Shown: positions 7,967 to 16,605 of the stretch, one piece after another
How the letters are laid out: every line of letters starts with the position of its first letter
Position numbering within the stretch: position 1 is the stretch's first letter
Assembly (NCBI RefSeq): GCF_008370495.1
Contig: NZ_VTUX01000011.1
Span: 1 to 64,000, forward strand
Source of the DNA: Pseudohalioglobus sediminis
Lineage (GTDB): Bacteria; Pseudomonadota; Gammaproteobacteria; Pseudomonadales; Halieaceae
Length of the DNA stretch: 64,000 nucleotides
Direction: 5' to 3'
Made by a program: the position numbers and the translations under genes
The notes under the pieces: generated by a model
The model's database searches: none
What the model saw: the letters and a program-made list of their open reading frames with translations, nothing else
Told to the model about the DNA's origin: nothing

Positions 7967-9112
7967 TCAGCGCACCTCCGTTTCGCAGTGACAACCCAAC
8001 GCGGTCACCACCTCACTATAGGCAGCGGTAGCCGTCGTCAGCACTACATGGCTCCCGGCAAGCTCCCGCCGCAGCGGATAATGCTTACGCAGTTCGTCAA
8101 ATTGCCCGGCGGCCTGCGCGGGCGCAACGTTCAACGTCACCGCTCGCAGTTGCTGATCATCAGCAGACACCGTGTAAGCCGAGGCCAGCAACTGCCTGAT
8201 CGCATCCGCCGTGCTTGCTGCTGAATCGAGCCGCCACTGCCGTGGCTCATCCGCCAACCCGGACACAGACGCACCCGACAGCAGCCCGCAGCATTCCATC
8301 GCCTGCACCAGCCGCTGCGTCGCCAGCAGCTTACTGTCGTAACTGTAACCTGCTATGTGGGCGCTACCGAAGCGCACATGTTCCAATAGGGGTGCCATGA
8401 TCCGCGGTTCATGCTCCCAGACATCCAGCACCGTTTGTGGCGCCGCGGGCGCCTGCAAACGGGCCAGCAAGGCATGGTTGTCGACAACCTCTCCCCGGCT
8501 GGCATTGATCAGGAGTTGTGATGCGTGCAGCGCAGCCACCCTTTTCCCGGCGAGCAAATGCCGACTGGGCCAGGGTGCCGCGTCAGTGAGCGCCGGATGC
8601 AGGCAGATAACATCACAGGCCAGTGCTTCTGCCAGAGAACAGGCATTGGCCACGGACCCGGGGGCAAGCCACGGGTCATGAGCACGGAAGCGAATACCGA
8701 GACCTTCGAGTCTCGAGGCCAGCAGGCTGCCGACGTGACCGAAGCCGACAATACCCACCACTGCCCCGGCGAGCAATCGCTCGAGAAAGTCATCGGTTTC
8801 GGCGATAGCACACAGCACATATTCGACGACTGAATTGGCATTGGCGCCCGCTGCGTCTGCAAACGTAATGCCCGCCTGGCGCAGCCAGGATACATCCACG
8901 TGATCAGTACCGGCCGTGGCCGTACCCACAAAGCGGATGTCTGTTCCCGCGAGCAGCGCCGCATTCACAGGCGTCACCGAGCGCACTAGCAAGGCGTCGG
9001 CGCCGGCTACATCTGCGCGTGTTATCTGCCTGCCCGGCAGGCGCCTGACCTGCGCACGGTCGCCGAGCAGTTGCTCCACTGCCGGCATATTCTCATCGGC
9101 TACGACACGCAT
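7967..9112 (-). CDS. pdxB: erythronate-4-phosphate dehydrogenase PdxB
   Basis: Oxidises 4-phospho-D-erythronate with NAD in the DXP-dependent pyridoxal phosphate pathway. At 381 aa it is standard length. The N-terminus MRVVADENMPAVEQLLG is typical of PdxB. It is a D-2-hydroxyacid dehydrogenase: Rossmann motif GIVGFGHVGSLLASRL at ~123-138, catalytic Arg in NASRGEVVDN, Glu in VWEHEP and His in GSAHIAGYS. A C-terminal PdxB dimerisation domain follows (~285-381). Its start overlaps the upstream exonuclease-like gene by 13 bp. Confidence 0.96.
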   Translation of the reverse strand: MRVVADENMPAVEQLLGDRAQVRRLPGRQITRADVAGADALLVRSVTPVNAALLAGTDIRFVGTATAGTDHVDVSWLRQAGITFADAAGANANSVVEYVLCAIAETDDFLERLLAGAVVGIVGFGHVGSLLASRLEGLGIRFRAHDPWLAPGSVANACSLAEALACDVICLHPALTDAAPWPSRHLLAGKRVAALHASQLLINASRGEVVDNHALLARLQAPAAPQTVLDVWEHEPRIMAPLLEHVRFGSAHIAGYSYDSKLLATQRLVQAMECCGLLSGASVSGLADEPRQWRLDSAASTADAIRQLLASAYTVSADDQQLRAVTLNVAPAQAAGQFDELRKHYPLRRELAGSHVVLTTATAAYSEVVTALGCHCETEVR

Positions 9113-10011
9113 GACACCGTCTCCTCCAGGCGACGCCAGCGCGCAAGTAAAGGGCCCTCGATCCCGAGAGACTGCAGATAGTCTACAACCTGATCCACCT
9201 GCTGCCTGGCAATTGCAAAGGGCGCCGGCAGGCGGACATCGGCAATGTCCTCCACCAGCAGGGCCAGCTGCTGCGCCAACCTTATCTGGTCCTGGTGTTC
9301 GGCAAGCCGGGCCCCGAGCGAGCGGGCGCCGCGCAGCGACAGGTCGCCTACCTGGTCGAGGTTGGCCAGTAACGTGTCAATATCCCCGAAAGCGTCAATC
9401 AGTGCCGCCGCGGTCTTGGGGCCCACCCCCGGCACACCGGGAATGTCATCGACACTGTCACCGGTCAGCGCCAGGTAGCTGGCAAATTGCCACGGCTGAA
9501 CACCGAAGCGTGCATGAAAGCGCTGCATATCGAGCGTTTCATCCGCCGCGGCATCCCACCAGCAATCCTCATCACTGCACAGGAGCTGGCCCAGGTCCTT
9601 GTCGCGCGTTACCACTGTGACGGGTAACTGCTCTGCCCTCGCCTGCGCGGCCGACGCGGCCAGGTAATCATCGGCCTCGTAACGGGGCCCGCCAAAACAG
9701 GTAATCCCGGACAGCTCGGTCAACTGGCGACAAGCTGCCAGTTGGAAGGCCAGCGCCTCATCCGGGAGTACCCGGCTGCACTTGTAATCCGGGTACAGCT
9801 GGTGGCGAAAGCAGGTGCCGAGGCTTTCATCAAAAGCGGCCACCATCCTGCTGCCAGGTGGCCTGCCGGCGATGAAATCACAGATAAAGCCGGCATAACC
9901 GTAGACCGCGTTCAGGGGCATACCGTCGGCTGTGTGCCAGCGGTCCGGCAGGGAGAACCAGGCGCGAAAAATATAGATGGATGCGTCGAGCAGCCAGACA
10001 CGTGGGGACAT
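9100..10011 (-). CDS. 5'-3' exonuclease / flap endonuclease-like protein
   Basis: A 303-aa stand-alone homologue of the 5'-nuclease domain of DNA polymerase I, in the Xni/ExoIX group. The N-terminal PIN-like domain has metal-binding acidic residues in LLDASIYIFRAWFSLP, FDESLGTCFRH, YEADDYLA and VTRDKDLGQLL. An H3TH DNA-binding motif follows at TGDSVDDIPGVPGVGPKTAA. E. coli Xni is shorter (~251 aa) and lacks part of the active site, whereas here the D-D pairs look intact, so real nuclease activity is plausible. ATG at 10011 (MSPRVWLLDAS) lies 2 bases after the epmC stop; longer upstream in-frame starts would overlap epmC. Confidence 0.9.
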   Translation of the reverse strand: MSPRVWLLDASIYIFRAWFSLPDRWHTADGMPLNAVYGYAGFICDFIAGRPPGSRMVAAFDESLGTCFRHQLYPDYKCSRVLPDEALAFQLAACRQLTELSGITCFGGPRYEADDYLAASAAQARAEQLPVTVVTRDKDLGQLLCSDEDCWWDAAADETLDMQRFHARFGVQPWQFASYLALTGDSVDDIPGVPGVGPKTAAALIDAFGDIDTLLANLDQVGDLSLRGARSLGARLAEHQDQIRLAQQLALLVEDIADVRLPAPFAIARQQVDQVVDYLQSLGIEGPLLARWRRLEETVSCVS

Positions 10012-10013
10012 GG

Positions 10014-10580
10014 TCAGAGAATATCCCGCGCGCGAAATACCATGGTCTGCAACTGATCCGTTTGACCGAACTCGCAGCACAGCGCACTGAACAGCTGCTG
10101 CGCCCGCGGCGGCAGGCCCTCGCGCTGGAATTGTCGCGCCCTCTCGACCACCTGCTGGCAGAAAGCGGACGTATCTGGCAGGGTGCCGTCGGCAAGGAAA
10201 TTGTCCGCACTTGTCCTGAAGCGGTAACGGCAAGCCTGAGCCAGGATCCACTCCAGGGCCTGCGGCCTGGCCTCAACTGCTTCAAATGCTTGCTGTTGTG
10301 CTGGCGTACGCCCCTCCGGCGCATACCAGTAGCCGAAGTCGAGCTGCTGCCTGCGCGCTCTCCCGGCAATGCACCAGTGCGCGATCTCATGCAGGGCCGA
10401 GGCGAAATAGTCCTCCCGGTAGAACAGCAGGTGCACCCCACCCGCCCCGCTCGCAGGCTGGTACACTGGCTCTTCAGCACCACCGCGCAGCTGCGTGTTC
10501 TCGGTGCCGGCAAAACACTGATTGAATACGGACTCGAGCCGCTTTGAATCGAATGGCGCCAACGCATGCAGCGCCGTCAT
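10014..10580 (-). CDS. epmC: elongation factor P hydroxylase EpmC
   Basis: A 188-aa protein of the YfcM/EpmC family, which hydroxylates the beta-lysylated lysine of EF-P. The metal-binding signature HEIAH (His64, Glu65, His68, in [16 protein letters not shown]) and the following [11 protein letters not shown] stretch match the family closely. The start is ATG at 10580, which overlaps the tusA stop (ATGA), giving [10 protein letters not shown] at the same length as E. coli YfcM (182 aa). EpmA, EpmB and EF-P are not in this window. The conserved link to tusA suggests a translation/tRNA-modification theme. Confidence 0.93.
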   Translation of the reverse strand: MTALHALAPFDSKRLESVFNQCFAGTENTQLRGGAEEPVYQPASGAGGVHLLFYREDYFASALHEIAHWCIAGRARRQQLDFGYWYAPEGRTPAQQQAFEAVEARPQALEWILAQACRYRFRTSADNFLADGTLPDTSAFCQQVVERARQFQREGLPPRAQQLFSALCCEFGQTDQLQTMVFRARDIL

Positions 10581-10822
10581 GTGTCCGTTTCCTGTTTCCG
10601 CAGCCAGTAGTGGAACTGCCCCTCCACTTCTTTCTGCTGCAATAACTCGTGACCGAGAAAGCGGCAGAATTTCGGGATATCCCGCTGCGTGGATGGATCG
10701 GTTGCCAACACCTGCACGACCTCGCCGACGGCCATATCGCGGATCGTATTGTGCAACAGCATCACCGGTTCCGGGCAAAACAGCCCAGTGGCATCAAGTA
10801 TGTGGTCGGGCTTTATCGACAT
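10577..10822 (-). CDS. tusA: sulfurtransferase TusA
   Basis: An 81-aa single-domain SirA/TusA fold protein that carries persulfide sulfur, for example from IscS to the TusBCD relay for tRNA 2-thiouridine. The sulfur-carrying Cys16 lies in the diagnostic [15 protein letters not shown]. The remainder matches normal TusA length and pattern ([28 protein letters not shown]). It starts 9 nt after the yheU stop and overlaps epmC by 4 nt. Confidence 0.95.
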   Translation of the reverse strand: MSIKPDHILDATGLFCPEPVMLLHNTIRDMAVGEVVQVLATDPSTQRDIPKFCRFLGHELLQQKEVEGQFHYWLRKQETDT

Positions 10823-10831
10823 CTGTATCCG

Positions 10832-11077
10832 CTATGGTTCCTGCAGGAGACGCTCCGCCTGGTCAGCGGGGAGTAGATCCCACTCCTCCGTTTCCAGGTG
10901 ATAGAGCAGGCAAAGCTCCATGGTTTGCAATTGCCGGCGAAGATTGCCGACCTTTTCCGCCAGGGTCAACTCCAGCTCGCCATAGTCGGTCCCATCGCGG
11001 CTGGCATACTCTTCCAGCAGGTTTTGCAGTGCCGCGGGCTCGAGCCTGGCAACAGGCACCTGAATATAGGCTGACAC
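10832..11077 (-). CDS. yheU: YheU family protein (UPF0270)
   Basis: An 81-aa protein matching the UPF0270/YheU family, which has no established function. The family core is visible: VPVARLEPAALQNLLEEYAS, then RDGTDYGE and EKVGNLRRQLQ. I chose GTG at 11077 (MSAYIQVPVARLEP) because AAGGAG lies nine bases upstream and it matches the usual N-terminus; ATG at 11098 is an alternative adding seven residues. It is the first gene of the tightly spaced minus-strand run to msrB, divergent from gcvR with 75 bases between. Confidence 0.88.
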   Translation of the reverse strand: MSAYIQVPVARLEPAALQNLLEEYASRDGTDYGELELTLAEKVGNLRRQLQTMELCLLYHLETEEWDLLPADQAERLLQEP

Positions 11078-11152
11078 GGCTTCATACTCCTTCTGCATGC
11101 GTGGTATGCAGGGTAATATACGTGCTGATGATTTGATTGTGGAGACACACCC

Positions 11153-11668
11153 TTGGACGCTTCCTACATCATAACCTTTATCGGTGATGACCGACCGGGC
11201 CTGGTTGAGCAACTGTCCACGGCCATTGAAAACAACCAGGGCAACTGGCACGAGAGCCGCCTATCGCAACTGGGCGGCAAATTCGCCGGACTGGTGCTGA
11301 TTTCCTTACCGGCCGATAATGTCGAGGCGCTCCATCAACAGCTGAAGAACCTGTCTGCCAGCGGCCTCAGCGTGCGCGTAACCCCTGCCGACGGCGTAGC
11401 GCAGGTTGCGGGCGGCAAGCCGATCACCCTGCGTGTACTGGGTCCCGACCGTCTGGGTATCATCAAGGAAATTGCCAGGGCCCTGGCCGAGAAAAACATC
11501 AACGTGGTGGAAATGGACAGCCATATCGACAGTGCCGCCATGAGTGGCGAAATGCTCTTTCATGCGCGTATTGATGCCGAGCTGCCAGAGAGCACCGATA
11601 TGGACGCCCTGCACGAATCGCTGGAAGAAATTGCCAACCAGATGACGGTGGATATCGACCTGGAATAA
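11153..11668 (+). CDS. gcvR: glycine cleavage system regulator-like ACT protein (GcvR)
   Basis: A 171-aa protein with two tandem ACT domains: the first begins ASYIITFIGDDRPGLVEQLS (~3-80), the second ITLRVLGPDRLGIIKEIARA (~90-170). This is the architecture of GcvR, which in E. coli binds GcvA and modulates gcvTHP according to glycine. No gcv genes lie in the window, so its target here is inferred from family only. The start is TTG at 11153, supported by GGAGA eight bases upstream. Confidence 0.85.
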   Translation: MDASYIITFIGDDRPGLVEQLSTAIENNQGNWHESRLSQLGGKFAGLVLISLPADNVEALHQQLKNLSASGLSVRVTPADGVAQVAGGKPITLRVLGPDRLGIIKEIARALAEKNINVVEMDSHIDSAAMSGEMLFHARIDAELPESTDMDALHESLEEIANQMTVDIDLE

Positions 11669-11712
11669 ACCCGCCGCAAAGGCATTGCCGGGCGGTAACG
11701 GCATGCAAGCTG

Positions 11713-11931
11713 CTATTTCTTGCGCAGCAGGTGCCTGAGGCCGATCCAGAGGCCAACACACACCGCCGCCGCGGCGATGACCAGGCCCACCACCGCCAGG
11801 GTCGCCAGCAGCAAACGCCCTATCTCCTCGGTAGATATGCCGAACTGGTCGACCGCCGCCCAGAGCAGGGCCGCCATCGCGGCAACCCCGAGCAATACGG
11901 TGCGATAGTACTTTCTTGAGGCCCTGCTCAA
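11713..11931 (-). CDS. small membrane protein of unknown function
   Basis: 72 residues with a basic N-terminus ([10 protein letters not shown]), two hydrophobic helices (~12-27 and ~38-62) and a basic C-terminus (LRHLLRKK). It is probably a two-helix inner-membrane hairpin with both ends cytoplasmic. Its start codon overlaps the aroC stop (ATGA 11928-11931), so it is translated with aroC. I do not recognise a family and assign no function. Confidence 0.65.
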   Translation of the reverse strand: MSRASRKYYRTVLLGVAAMAALLWAAVDQFGISTEEIGRLLLATLAVVGLVIAAAAVCVGLWIGLRHLLRKK

Positions 11932-13055
11932 CCGGCACTGCCCCCGGCGTCATCCTCGCGTCGGGCAGCGGGTATTGCCGGCGTTGCGCACTGCACATCG
12001 GCATTCTGCCCGCGATGGCGCAGCACGTGATCCAGCAATACGATAGCCAGCATTGCCTCGGCAATGGGTGTAGCGCGTATACCCACACAAGGGTCATGGC
12101 GCCCGTGTGTGACCATCTCCATCGCCCGCCCCTCGGTATCGATGGTGGCACCGGGCTGGCGAATGCTGGATGTGGGTTTGAGGGCAATACTGACGGTGAT
12201 ATCCTGCCCACTGGAAATACCCCCCAGGACCCCGCCGGCGGCATTGCCGACAAAGCCTTCCGGTGTCAGCAGGTCGCGGTGTTCAGTACCTTTCTGTTCA
12301 ACACAGGCGAAACCGGCACCAATTTCCACCCCTTTCACCGCATTGATGCCCATCATGGCGTGAGCTATGTCGGCGTCCAGGCGATCAAACACAGGCTCGC
12401 CCAGCCCGGGCATCACGTTGCTGGCGACCACATTGATACGCGCGCCGATGGAATTGCCTTCCTTGTTCAGCGCCGCCATATAGGCTTCCAGTTCCGGCAC
12501 CGCGTCCTTGTCCGGGCAGAAAAACGGATTGGCATCCACCTGTTCCCAGTCCAGCCTGGCGGCACGAATCGGGCCCAGCTGCGCCAGGTAGCCACGCACC
12601 TCGATACCATAGCGGCTGAGCAGGTACTTCTTGGCAACGGCACCGGCGGCCACACGCATGGCGGTTTCTCTTGCCGAGGAGCGGCCACCGCCGCGGTAGT
12701 CGCGAAAGCCGTATTTATGGTTGTAGGTATAGTCCGCGTGCGCAGGGCGGAAGGTGTTGGCGATATTGGAATAATCCTTGGAGCGCTGGTCCGTATTCTC
12801 GATCAGCAGCCCGATCGCCGTACCGGTGGTCCTTCCCTCGAACACGCCGGACATGATGCGGACTTCATCCGCTTCCCTGCGCTGCGTGGTAAAGCGCGAA
12901 GTACCCGGCTTGCGGCGATCAAGGTCGCGCTGCAAGTCGGCAGCGTCCAGTTCCAGTCCGGGGGGACAACCGTCGATGATGCAGCCCAGCCCGGGGCCGT
13001 GACTTTCGCCAAACGTGGTGACTGTGAACAGTTTGCCTATGGTATTGCCGGACAT
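11928..13055 (-). CDS. aroC: chorismate synthase AroC
   Basis: Catalyses the last shikimate step, EPSP to chorismate, using reduced FMN. It is 375 aa, close to the 360-370 typical length. The three family signatures are visible: [18 protein letters not shown] near the N-terminus, the [14 protein letters not shown] / [14 protein letters not shown] segment at ~103-132, and [18 protein letters not shown] towards the C-terminus. It lies 49 bases downstream of prmB, the same prmB-aroC linkage seen in Pseudomonas and Enterobacteria. Confidence 0.98.
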   Translation of the reverse strand: MSGNTIGKLFTVTTFGESHGPGLGCIIDGCPPGLELDAADLQRDLDRRKPGTSRFTTQRREADEVRIMSGVFEGRTTGTAIGLLIENTDQRSKDYSNIANTFRPAHADYTYNHKYGFRDYRGGGRSSARETAMRVAAGAVAKKYLLSRYGIEVRGYLAQLGPIRAARLDWEQVDANPFFCPDKDAVPELEAYMAALNKEGNSIGARINVVASNVMPGLGEPVFDRLDADIAHAMMGINAVKGVEIGAGFACVEQKGTEHRDLLTPEGFVGNAAGGVLGGISSGQDITVSIALKPTSSIRQPGATIDTEGRAMEMVTHGRHDPCVGIRATPIAEAMLAIVLLDHVLRHRGQNADVQCATPAIPAARREDDAGGSAG

Positions 13056-13104
13056 GAGGGTTCCAAATCGATCGTCAGAGTGATGCAGGGCCGCATTATA
13101 ACGC

Positions 13105-14025
13105 TTATCGTGACAGGCTATCGCTAAATTCGTCCAGTTCGGCGGCCGTCAGCGCCAGTACGCCATGTCCGCCATGCTCGAATTCGAGCCAGGTGAAAGG
13201 CACGCCGGGATAGGCGGCCTCCAGCGCCTGCCAACTGTTACCCACTTCCATAACCAGCAAGCCGTGGGCTTCCAGATGTGCCCGGGCGCTGGCCAGTATC
13301 CGGCGCGCCAGGTCGAGGCCGTCGGCACCACTGCCCAGTGCCAGTTCGGGTTCATGCTGGTATTCGGCAGGCATGCTCGCCAGGTCGTCGGCGTCAACGT
13401 AGGGAGGATTGCAGAGAATAATATCGTAGCGTCGTCCCTGCAGATTCTGGAACAGGTCGGATTGATGTATAGCCACCCGCGACCCGAAACCGAGCCGATC
13501 ACGATTCTCCTGCGCCAGACTGAGCGCGGCACTGTCAATATCGGCAAGTTCTACGTGGGCACTCGGCTGGTAGTGGGCCGCGGCCAAACCGATGCAGCCG
13601 CCTCCACAGCATAAATCGAGAATATTCGCCGGCTCAGGGCCCGCGTACCAGGGTTGGTAGCCATTGACGATAAGTTCAGCAAGGGGCGAGCGAGGCACCA
13701 GCGCGCGGGGATCGCAGGCAAACTCAAGCCCGGCAAACCAGGCCCGCCCGGTGATATACGGCAGGGGCAGCTGTTCATTGACGCGGCGCTCCAGCCAGTT
13801 GGTTATGGTGTGCTGCTGCGCGTCCTCGAGCTGCCGTGACAACAGCGATTCATCTGCATCCGGCGGCAAGCCAGCAGCGAGCAATACCAGCTGCACCGCC
13901 TCGTCCCACGGATTATCGGTGCCGTGGCCGTAAAACACCTTACTGCGCTCGAGTGTCTCGAAACAGTATTCGATGGCACGCCCCACAGTATCGAGCATGG
14001 CGTTGTTGTGATCCTGAATGGTCAT
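13105..14025 (-). CDS. prmB: 50S ribosomal protein L3 glutamine methyltransferase PrmB
   Basis: A 306-aa SAM-dependent methyltransferase that N5-methylates a Gln of ribosomal protein L3. SAM-binding motif I is [16 protein letters not shown] and the catalytic NPPY motif is [10 protein letters not shown]. An N-terminal helical domain precedes them, and the YITGRAWF segment is characteristic of the PrmB/PrmC family. ATG at 14025 ([11 protein letters not shown]) is chosen; longer upstream frames would overlap the divergent folE promoter. It is probably the first gene of prmB-aroC-small membrane protein. Confidence 0.95.
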   Translation of the reverse strand: MTIQDHNNAMLDTVGRAIEYCFETLERSKVFYGHGTDNPWDEAVQLVLLAAGLPPDADESLLSRQLEDAQQHTITNWLERRVNEQLPLPYITGRAWFAGLEFACDPRALVPRSPLAELIVNGYQPWYAGPEPANILDLCCGGGCIGLAAAHYQPSAHVELADIDSAALSLAQENRDRLGFGSRVAIHQSDLFQNLQGRRYDIILCNPPYVDADDLASMPAEYQHEPELALGSGADGLDLARRILASARAHLEAHGLLVMEVGNSWQALEAAYPGVPFTWLEFEHGGHGVLALTAAELDEFSDSLSR

Positions 14026-14136
14026 CGCTGGAGTGTACCTGCACTGGCCCGAGGTTTGCCATGCCGCAGGCTGATTGTTACTATCGCCAGCCCTGCGAAC
14101 GGTGTCCTGGCACCTGGCAATATAGGTAGCAAATAC

Positions 14137-14685
14137 GTGGAAGAACAGTGGGCAAGCATTATAAAGCAAATCGGTGAGGATCCCTCTCGTCCGGGCCTTG
14201 TCGACACCCCCAAGCGCGCGGCGGCAGCGTTCGCCTTCCTGACCAGGGGTTATACACAATCAGTTGACGAGGTAGTGAACGACGCCCTGTTCCCGTCAGA
14301 CTCCAGCGAGATGGTGCTGGTACAGAATGTGGAGTTGTATTCGCTTTGTGAGCACCATCTGCTGCCCTTTATCGGGCGCTGCCATGTCGCTTACATTCCC
14401 ACCGGTCGGGTGCTCGGCCTCTCCAAGGTCGCACGACTGGTAGATGTCTTCGCCAGAAGACTACAGATACAGGAATCGCTGACCACCCAGATTGCCGAAA
14501 CCATTATGGATGTCACCGGAGCGGAAGGCGTCGGCGTGATCATCGAGGCACGGCACATGTGCATGATGATGCGCGGTGTGGAGAAACAGAATTCGGTCAT
14601 GAAGACCTCGGCCATGCTGGGCAGTTTCCGCAGTTCGCAGGCTACCCGAGATGAATTTCTACAGTTACTGAAACTGCAGAGCTAG
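14137..14685 (+). CDS. folE: GTP cyclohydrolase I FolE
   Basis: Opens the folate/tetrahydrobiopterin pathway by converting GTP to dihydroneopterin triphosphate. It has the usual ~182-aa length. Zn-binding and catalytic residues are in [13 protein letters not shown] and [16 protein letters not shown] (Cys and His ligands). [12 protein letters not shown] near the N-terminus is typical. The start is probably GTG at 14137 ([15 protein letters not shown]); the ribosome site is weak, so a slightly longer N-terminus is possible. It is divergent from prmB and convergent with the DUF4892 gene. Confidence 0.95.
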   Translation: MEEQWASIIKQIGEDPSRPGLVDTPKRAAAAFAFLTRGYTQSVDEVVNDALFPSDSSEMVLVQNVELYSLCEHHLLPFIGRCHVAYIPTGRVLGLSKVARLVDVFARRLQIQESLTTQIAETIMDVTGAEGVGVIIEARHMCMMMRGVEKQNSVMKTSAMLGSFRSSQATRDEFLQLLKLQS

Positions 14686-14694
14686 CCTGCTGCC

Positions 14695-15225
14695 TCAGGG
14701 CCCCATTTCCAGCAGTTGCGCGTGCAGGTACTGTCGGTCGGCGGTACGTGCCGAGCTGAACAGCATCAGTCGATAACCGCCCTGCGGCGCATCTTCGCCG
14801 TACACCCGATAACGCTGCTCGTCATCCCTGCCATACAGCAAGCGCTCGCGAAACACGCGATTGGCCCATTGCACTCCCTTGCCACAGCTGCGGCCATCAC
14901 ACTGGAACAAAAGCTGCTCACTATCCATGCGCGCCTCCAGTTCCGCCAGCACCTCGCTGGCAGAGAAGCCGTCCTTCACCTGCCACGTGTAGCGTATCAA
15001 TTCACCGCTCTGGCGTTCACTATCCTTGAAACTCCAGACTCCGCGCACCTTGCGCAGGGCTCCCAGGCCAATCTCATAATCGATCACCGATTCTGTGCCG
15101 TGACTGATACGTTCGACATGGGGGTAAGCATCAAAACGCTGCAACAGTTCGGCCGGGGCTTCCGCCCTGGCAAGCTGCGACAACGTGGCGAGCATTACAA
15201 AAAAAACTATGGAAACGTGCGACAT
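14695..15225 (-). CDS. exported DUF4892-like protein
   Basis: 176 residues with an N-terminal signal peptide (MSHVSIVFFVMLATLSQLARA, cleavage ~21). The mature domain contains SHGTESVIDYEIGLG, a Cys pair in LFQCDGRSCGKGVQWANRVF and a C-terminal YRLMLFSSARTADRQYLH. It resembles the DUF4892 domain of Pseudomonas proteins, which usually carry a longer C-terminal part absent here. Probably periplasmic, function unknown. It is the last gene of the gpsA-sixA-hydrolase run, 6 nt after the hydrolase stop. Confidence 0.65.
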   Translation of the reverse strand: MSHVSIVFFVMLATLSQLARAEAPAELLQRFDAYPHVERISHGTESVIDYEIGLGALRKVRGVWSFKDSERQSGELIRYTWQVKDGFSASEVLAELEARMDSEQLLFQCDGRSCGKGVQWANRVFRERLLYGRDDEQRYRVYGEDAPQGGYRLMLFSSARTADRQYLHAQLLEMGP

Positions 15226-15231
15226 ATCACC

Positions 15232-16095
15232 TCAAGCGGAATCCGCAACCAGACGTCGGATCTTTTTGGCCAGCGTAATGATAGCGTCTTCCATGTGGAA
15301 ATGGTGGCCGCCGGGCACAAATTCAAGCACAGCGTTGGGCATACGCTCGACCAGGGACGCGAAATGATCGGGATGCGCGGCACCGAGGCCATCATCGCCC
15401 GCGACAACCAGCGTCGGCATATGCAGTGACGATAACATTGTTTCAACCTGCTCGACGGTCAACTTCACTGCCGATGCGCCGCGCAATCGCGGGTCGGTGC
15501 GCCAGGTCAGCCCGCCGTCACACTGCCTGAGATTGCGGGACACCAGTAACGCGGCGGCTTCCGGCTTCAGCCCCGCTTGCACACGGGTCTGTACAGCATC
15601 GGCCTCGCTGGTATAGACGCGCGTGGCGCGCTGCAGGAGACGCTGCTTATCGAGCACAAAACGGCGCAGTTGGGCGGAGAATTCTTCCGGCGCAAGGGGC
15701 GACGGTGCCACGGCGTCCAACAGCACAAGATGACTAACACGCTCGGGAAAGGCAGCTGCCAGCAAGGCCGCAATCAGGGCGCCACGGGAATGCCCGATCA
15801 GGTCAAACTGTTGCCAGCCAAGCTGGTCGATCACACCCAGGATCTGGGGCAGGTCATCGTATATCTGGTAAGTCGCATCGGGCGAACGCCAGTCTGACTT
15901 GCCGTGCCCCGACAAATCCAGCGCCACCACGTACCAGTGTTCAGCCAGCACCGGCGCCAGCAGCGCAAAGCTGGCGGCATTGTCCAGCCAGCCATGCAGG
16001 GCCAGCAGGGGCCTGTTTTGCGGATCACCCCAGGCCAGGCCTGCATAGCCCAAGCCATGCACCTGCCAACGCATTTCCACAGGTGCGCTGCTCAT
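15232..16095 (-). CDS. alpha/beta hydrolase
   Basis: A 287-aa cytoplasmic alpha/beta-hydrolase-fold protein. The oxyanion-hole HGW is in LLALHGWLDNAASF (~31-44), the nucleophile elbow is GHSRG (Ser103) and the putative catalytic His is in PGGHHFHMED near the C-terminus; an acid is likely in VVAGDDGLG. It resembles MEST/serine-hydrolase-like esterases found beside DUF4892 genes in Pseudomonas. The substrate cannot be predicted. Its start overlaps the sixA stop by 4 bases. Confidence 0.88.
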   Translation of the reverse strand: MSSAPVEMRWQVHGLGYAGLAWGDPQNRPLLALHGWLDNAASFALLAPVLAEHWYVVALDLSGHGKSDWRSPDATYQIYDDLPQILGVIDQLGWQQFDLIGHSRGALIAALLAAAFPERVSHLVLLDAVAPSPLAPEEFSAQLRRFVLDKQRLLQRATRVYTSEADAVQTRVQAGLKPEAAALLVSRNLRQCDGGLTWRTDPRLRGASAVKLTVEQVETMLSSLHMPTLVVAGDDGLGAAHPDHFASLVERMPNAVLEFVPGGHHFHMEDAIITLAKKIRRLVADSA

Positions 16096-16592
16096 AGGTG
16101 GGCCTCATAATGCGGCGGCAACATATACCTGGTCAGTGTTGCGCAACCGGGCCCAGGCGCTTCCAGTTCCAGCATGGCCAGGCCGCCAGGTGAAAGCGGC
16201 GGCACTCTCCCGGGATCGCCAAGCAGGTAATCCACCAGCATCGACACCAGCGGCTGGTGCGAGACCAGCAGCAGGTGCCCCTCCTGCCCCGCCTCCATTA
16301 GTTGATCCAGTGCGGCGCAGACGTCGTCTACACCGCGCCCGGGAACCAAGGCACTGCAGGGTTCTTGTCGCGGCTGTGATAAGGCCTCGGTGATAATATC
16401 TGCGGTTTGCGTCGTTCGCCGCCAGTCGCTGAACAGGACAAGGCCGGGCAAGTCCATATCTGCGGACCGGCAATACTCGCGCATGGCGAGGACCCCGCGG
16501 CTGACCTCATCGCGGCCAGTACTGGTCAGCTCACGCAAGCTGTCTCGCGCTGCGGGCCCCGCCTGTCCGTGTCTGAATATGGTCAGATGCAT
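16092..16592 (-). CDS. sixA: phosphohistidine phosphatase SixA
   Basis: A 166-aa histidine-phosphatase-superfamily protein. The catalytic RHG motif is at the very N-terminus (MHLTIFRHGQAG, His8), and the second catalytic His is in LLLVSHQPLVSML. The short length without an extra domain fits SixA, which removes phosphate from the Hpt domain of ArcB or from PTS NPr in E. coli; the target here is unknown. ATG at 16592 is chosen on GGAG seven bases upstream. Confidence 0.9.
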   Translation of the reverse strand: MHLTIFRHGQAGPAARDSLRELTSTGRDEVSRGVLAMREYCRSADMDLPGLVLFSDWRRTTQTADIITEALSQPRQEPCSALVPGRGVDDVCAALDQLMEAGQEGHLLLVSHQPLVSMLVDYLLGDPGRVPPLSPGGLAMLELEAPGPGCATLTRYMLPPHYEAHL

Positions 16593-16605
16593 GTCTTTTC
16601 TCCAG

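Noticed and set aside
11916-13127. Plus-strand open frame (~400 codons) opposite aroC
   Set aside because: It covers aroC on the other strand and shows no recognisable domain, while aroC carries every family signature.
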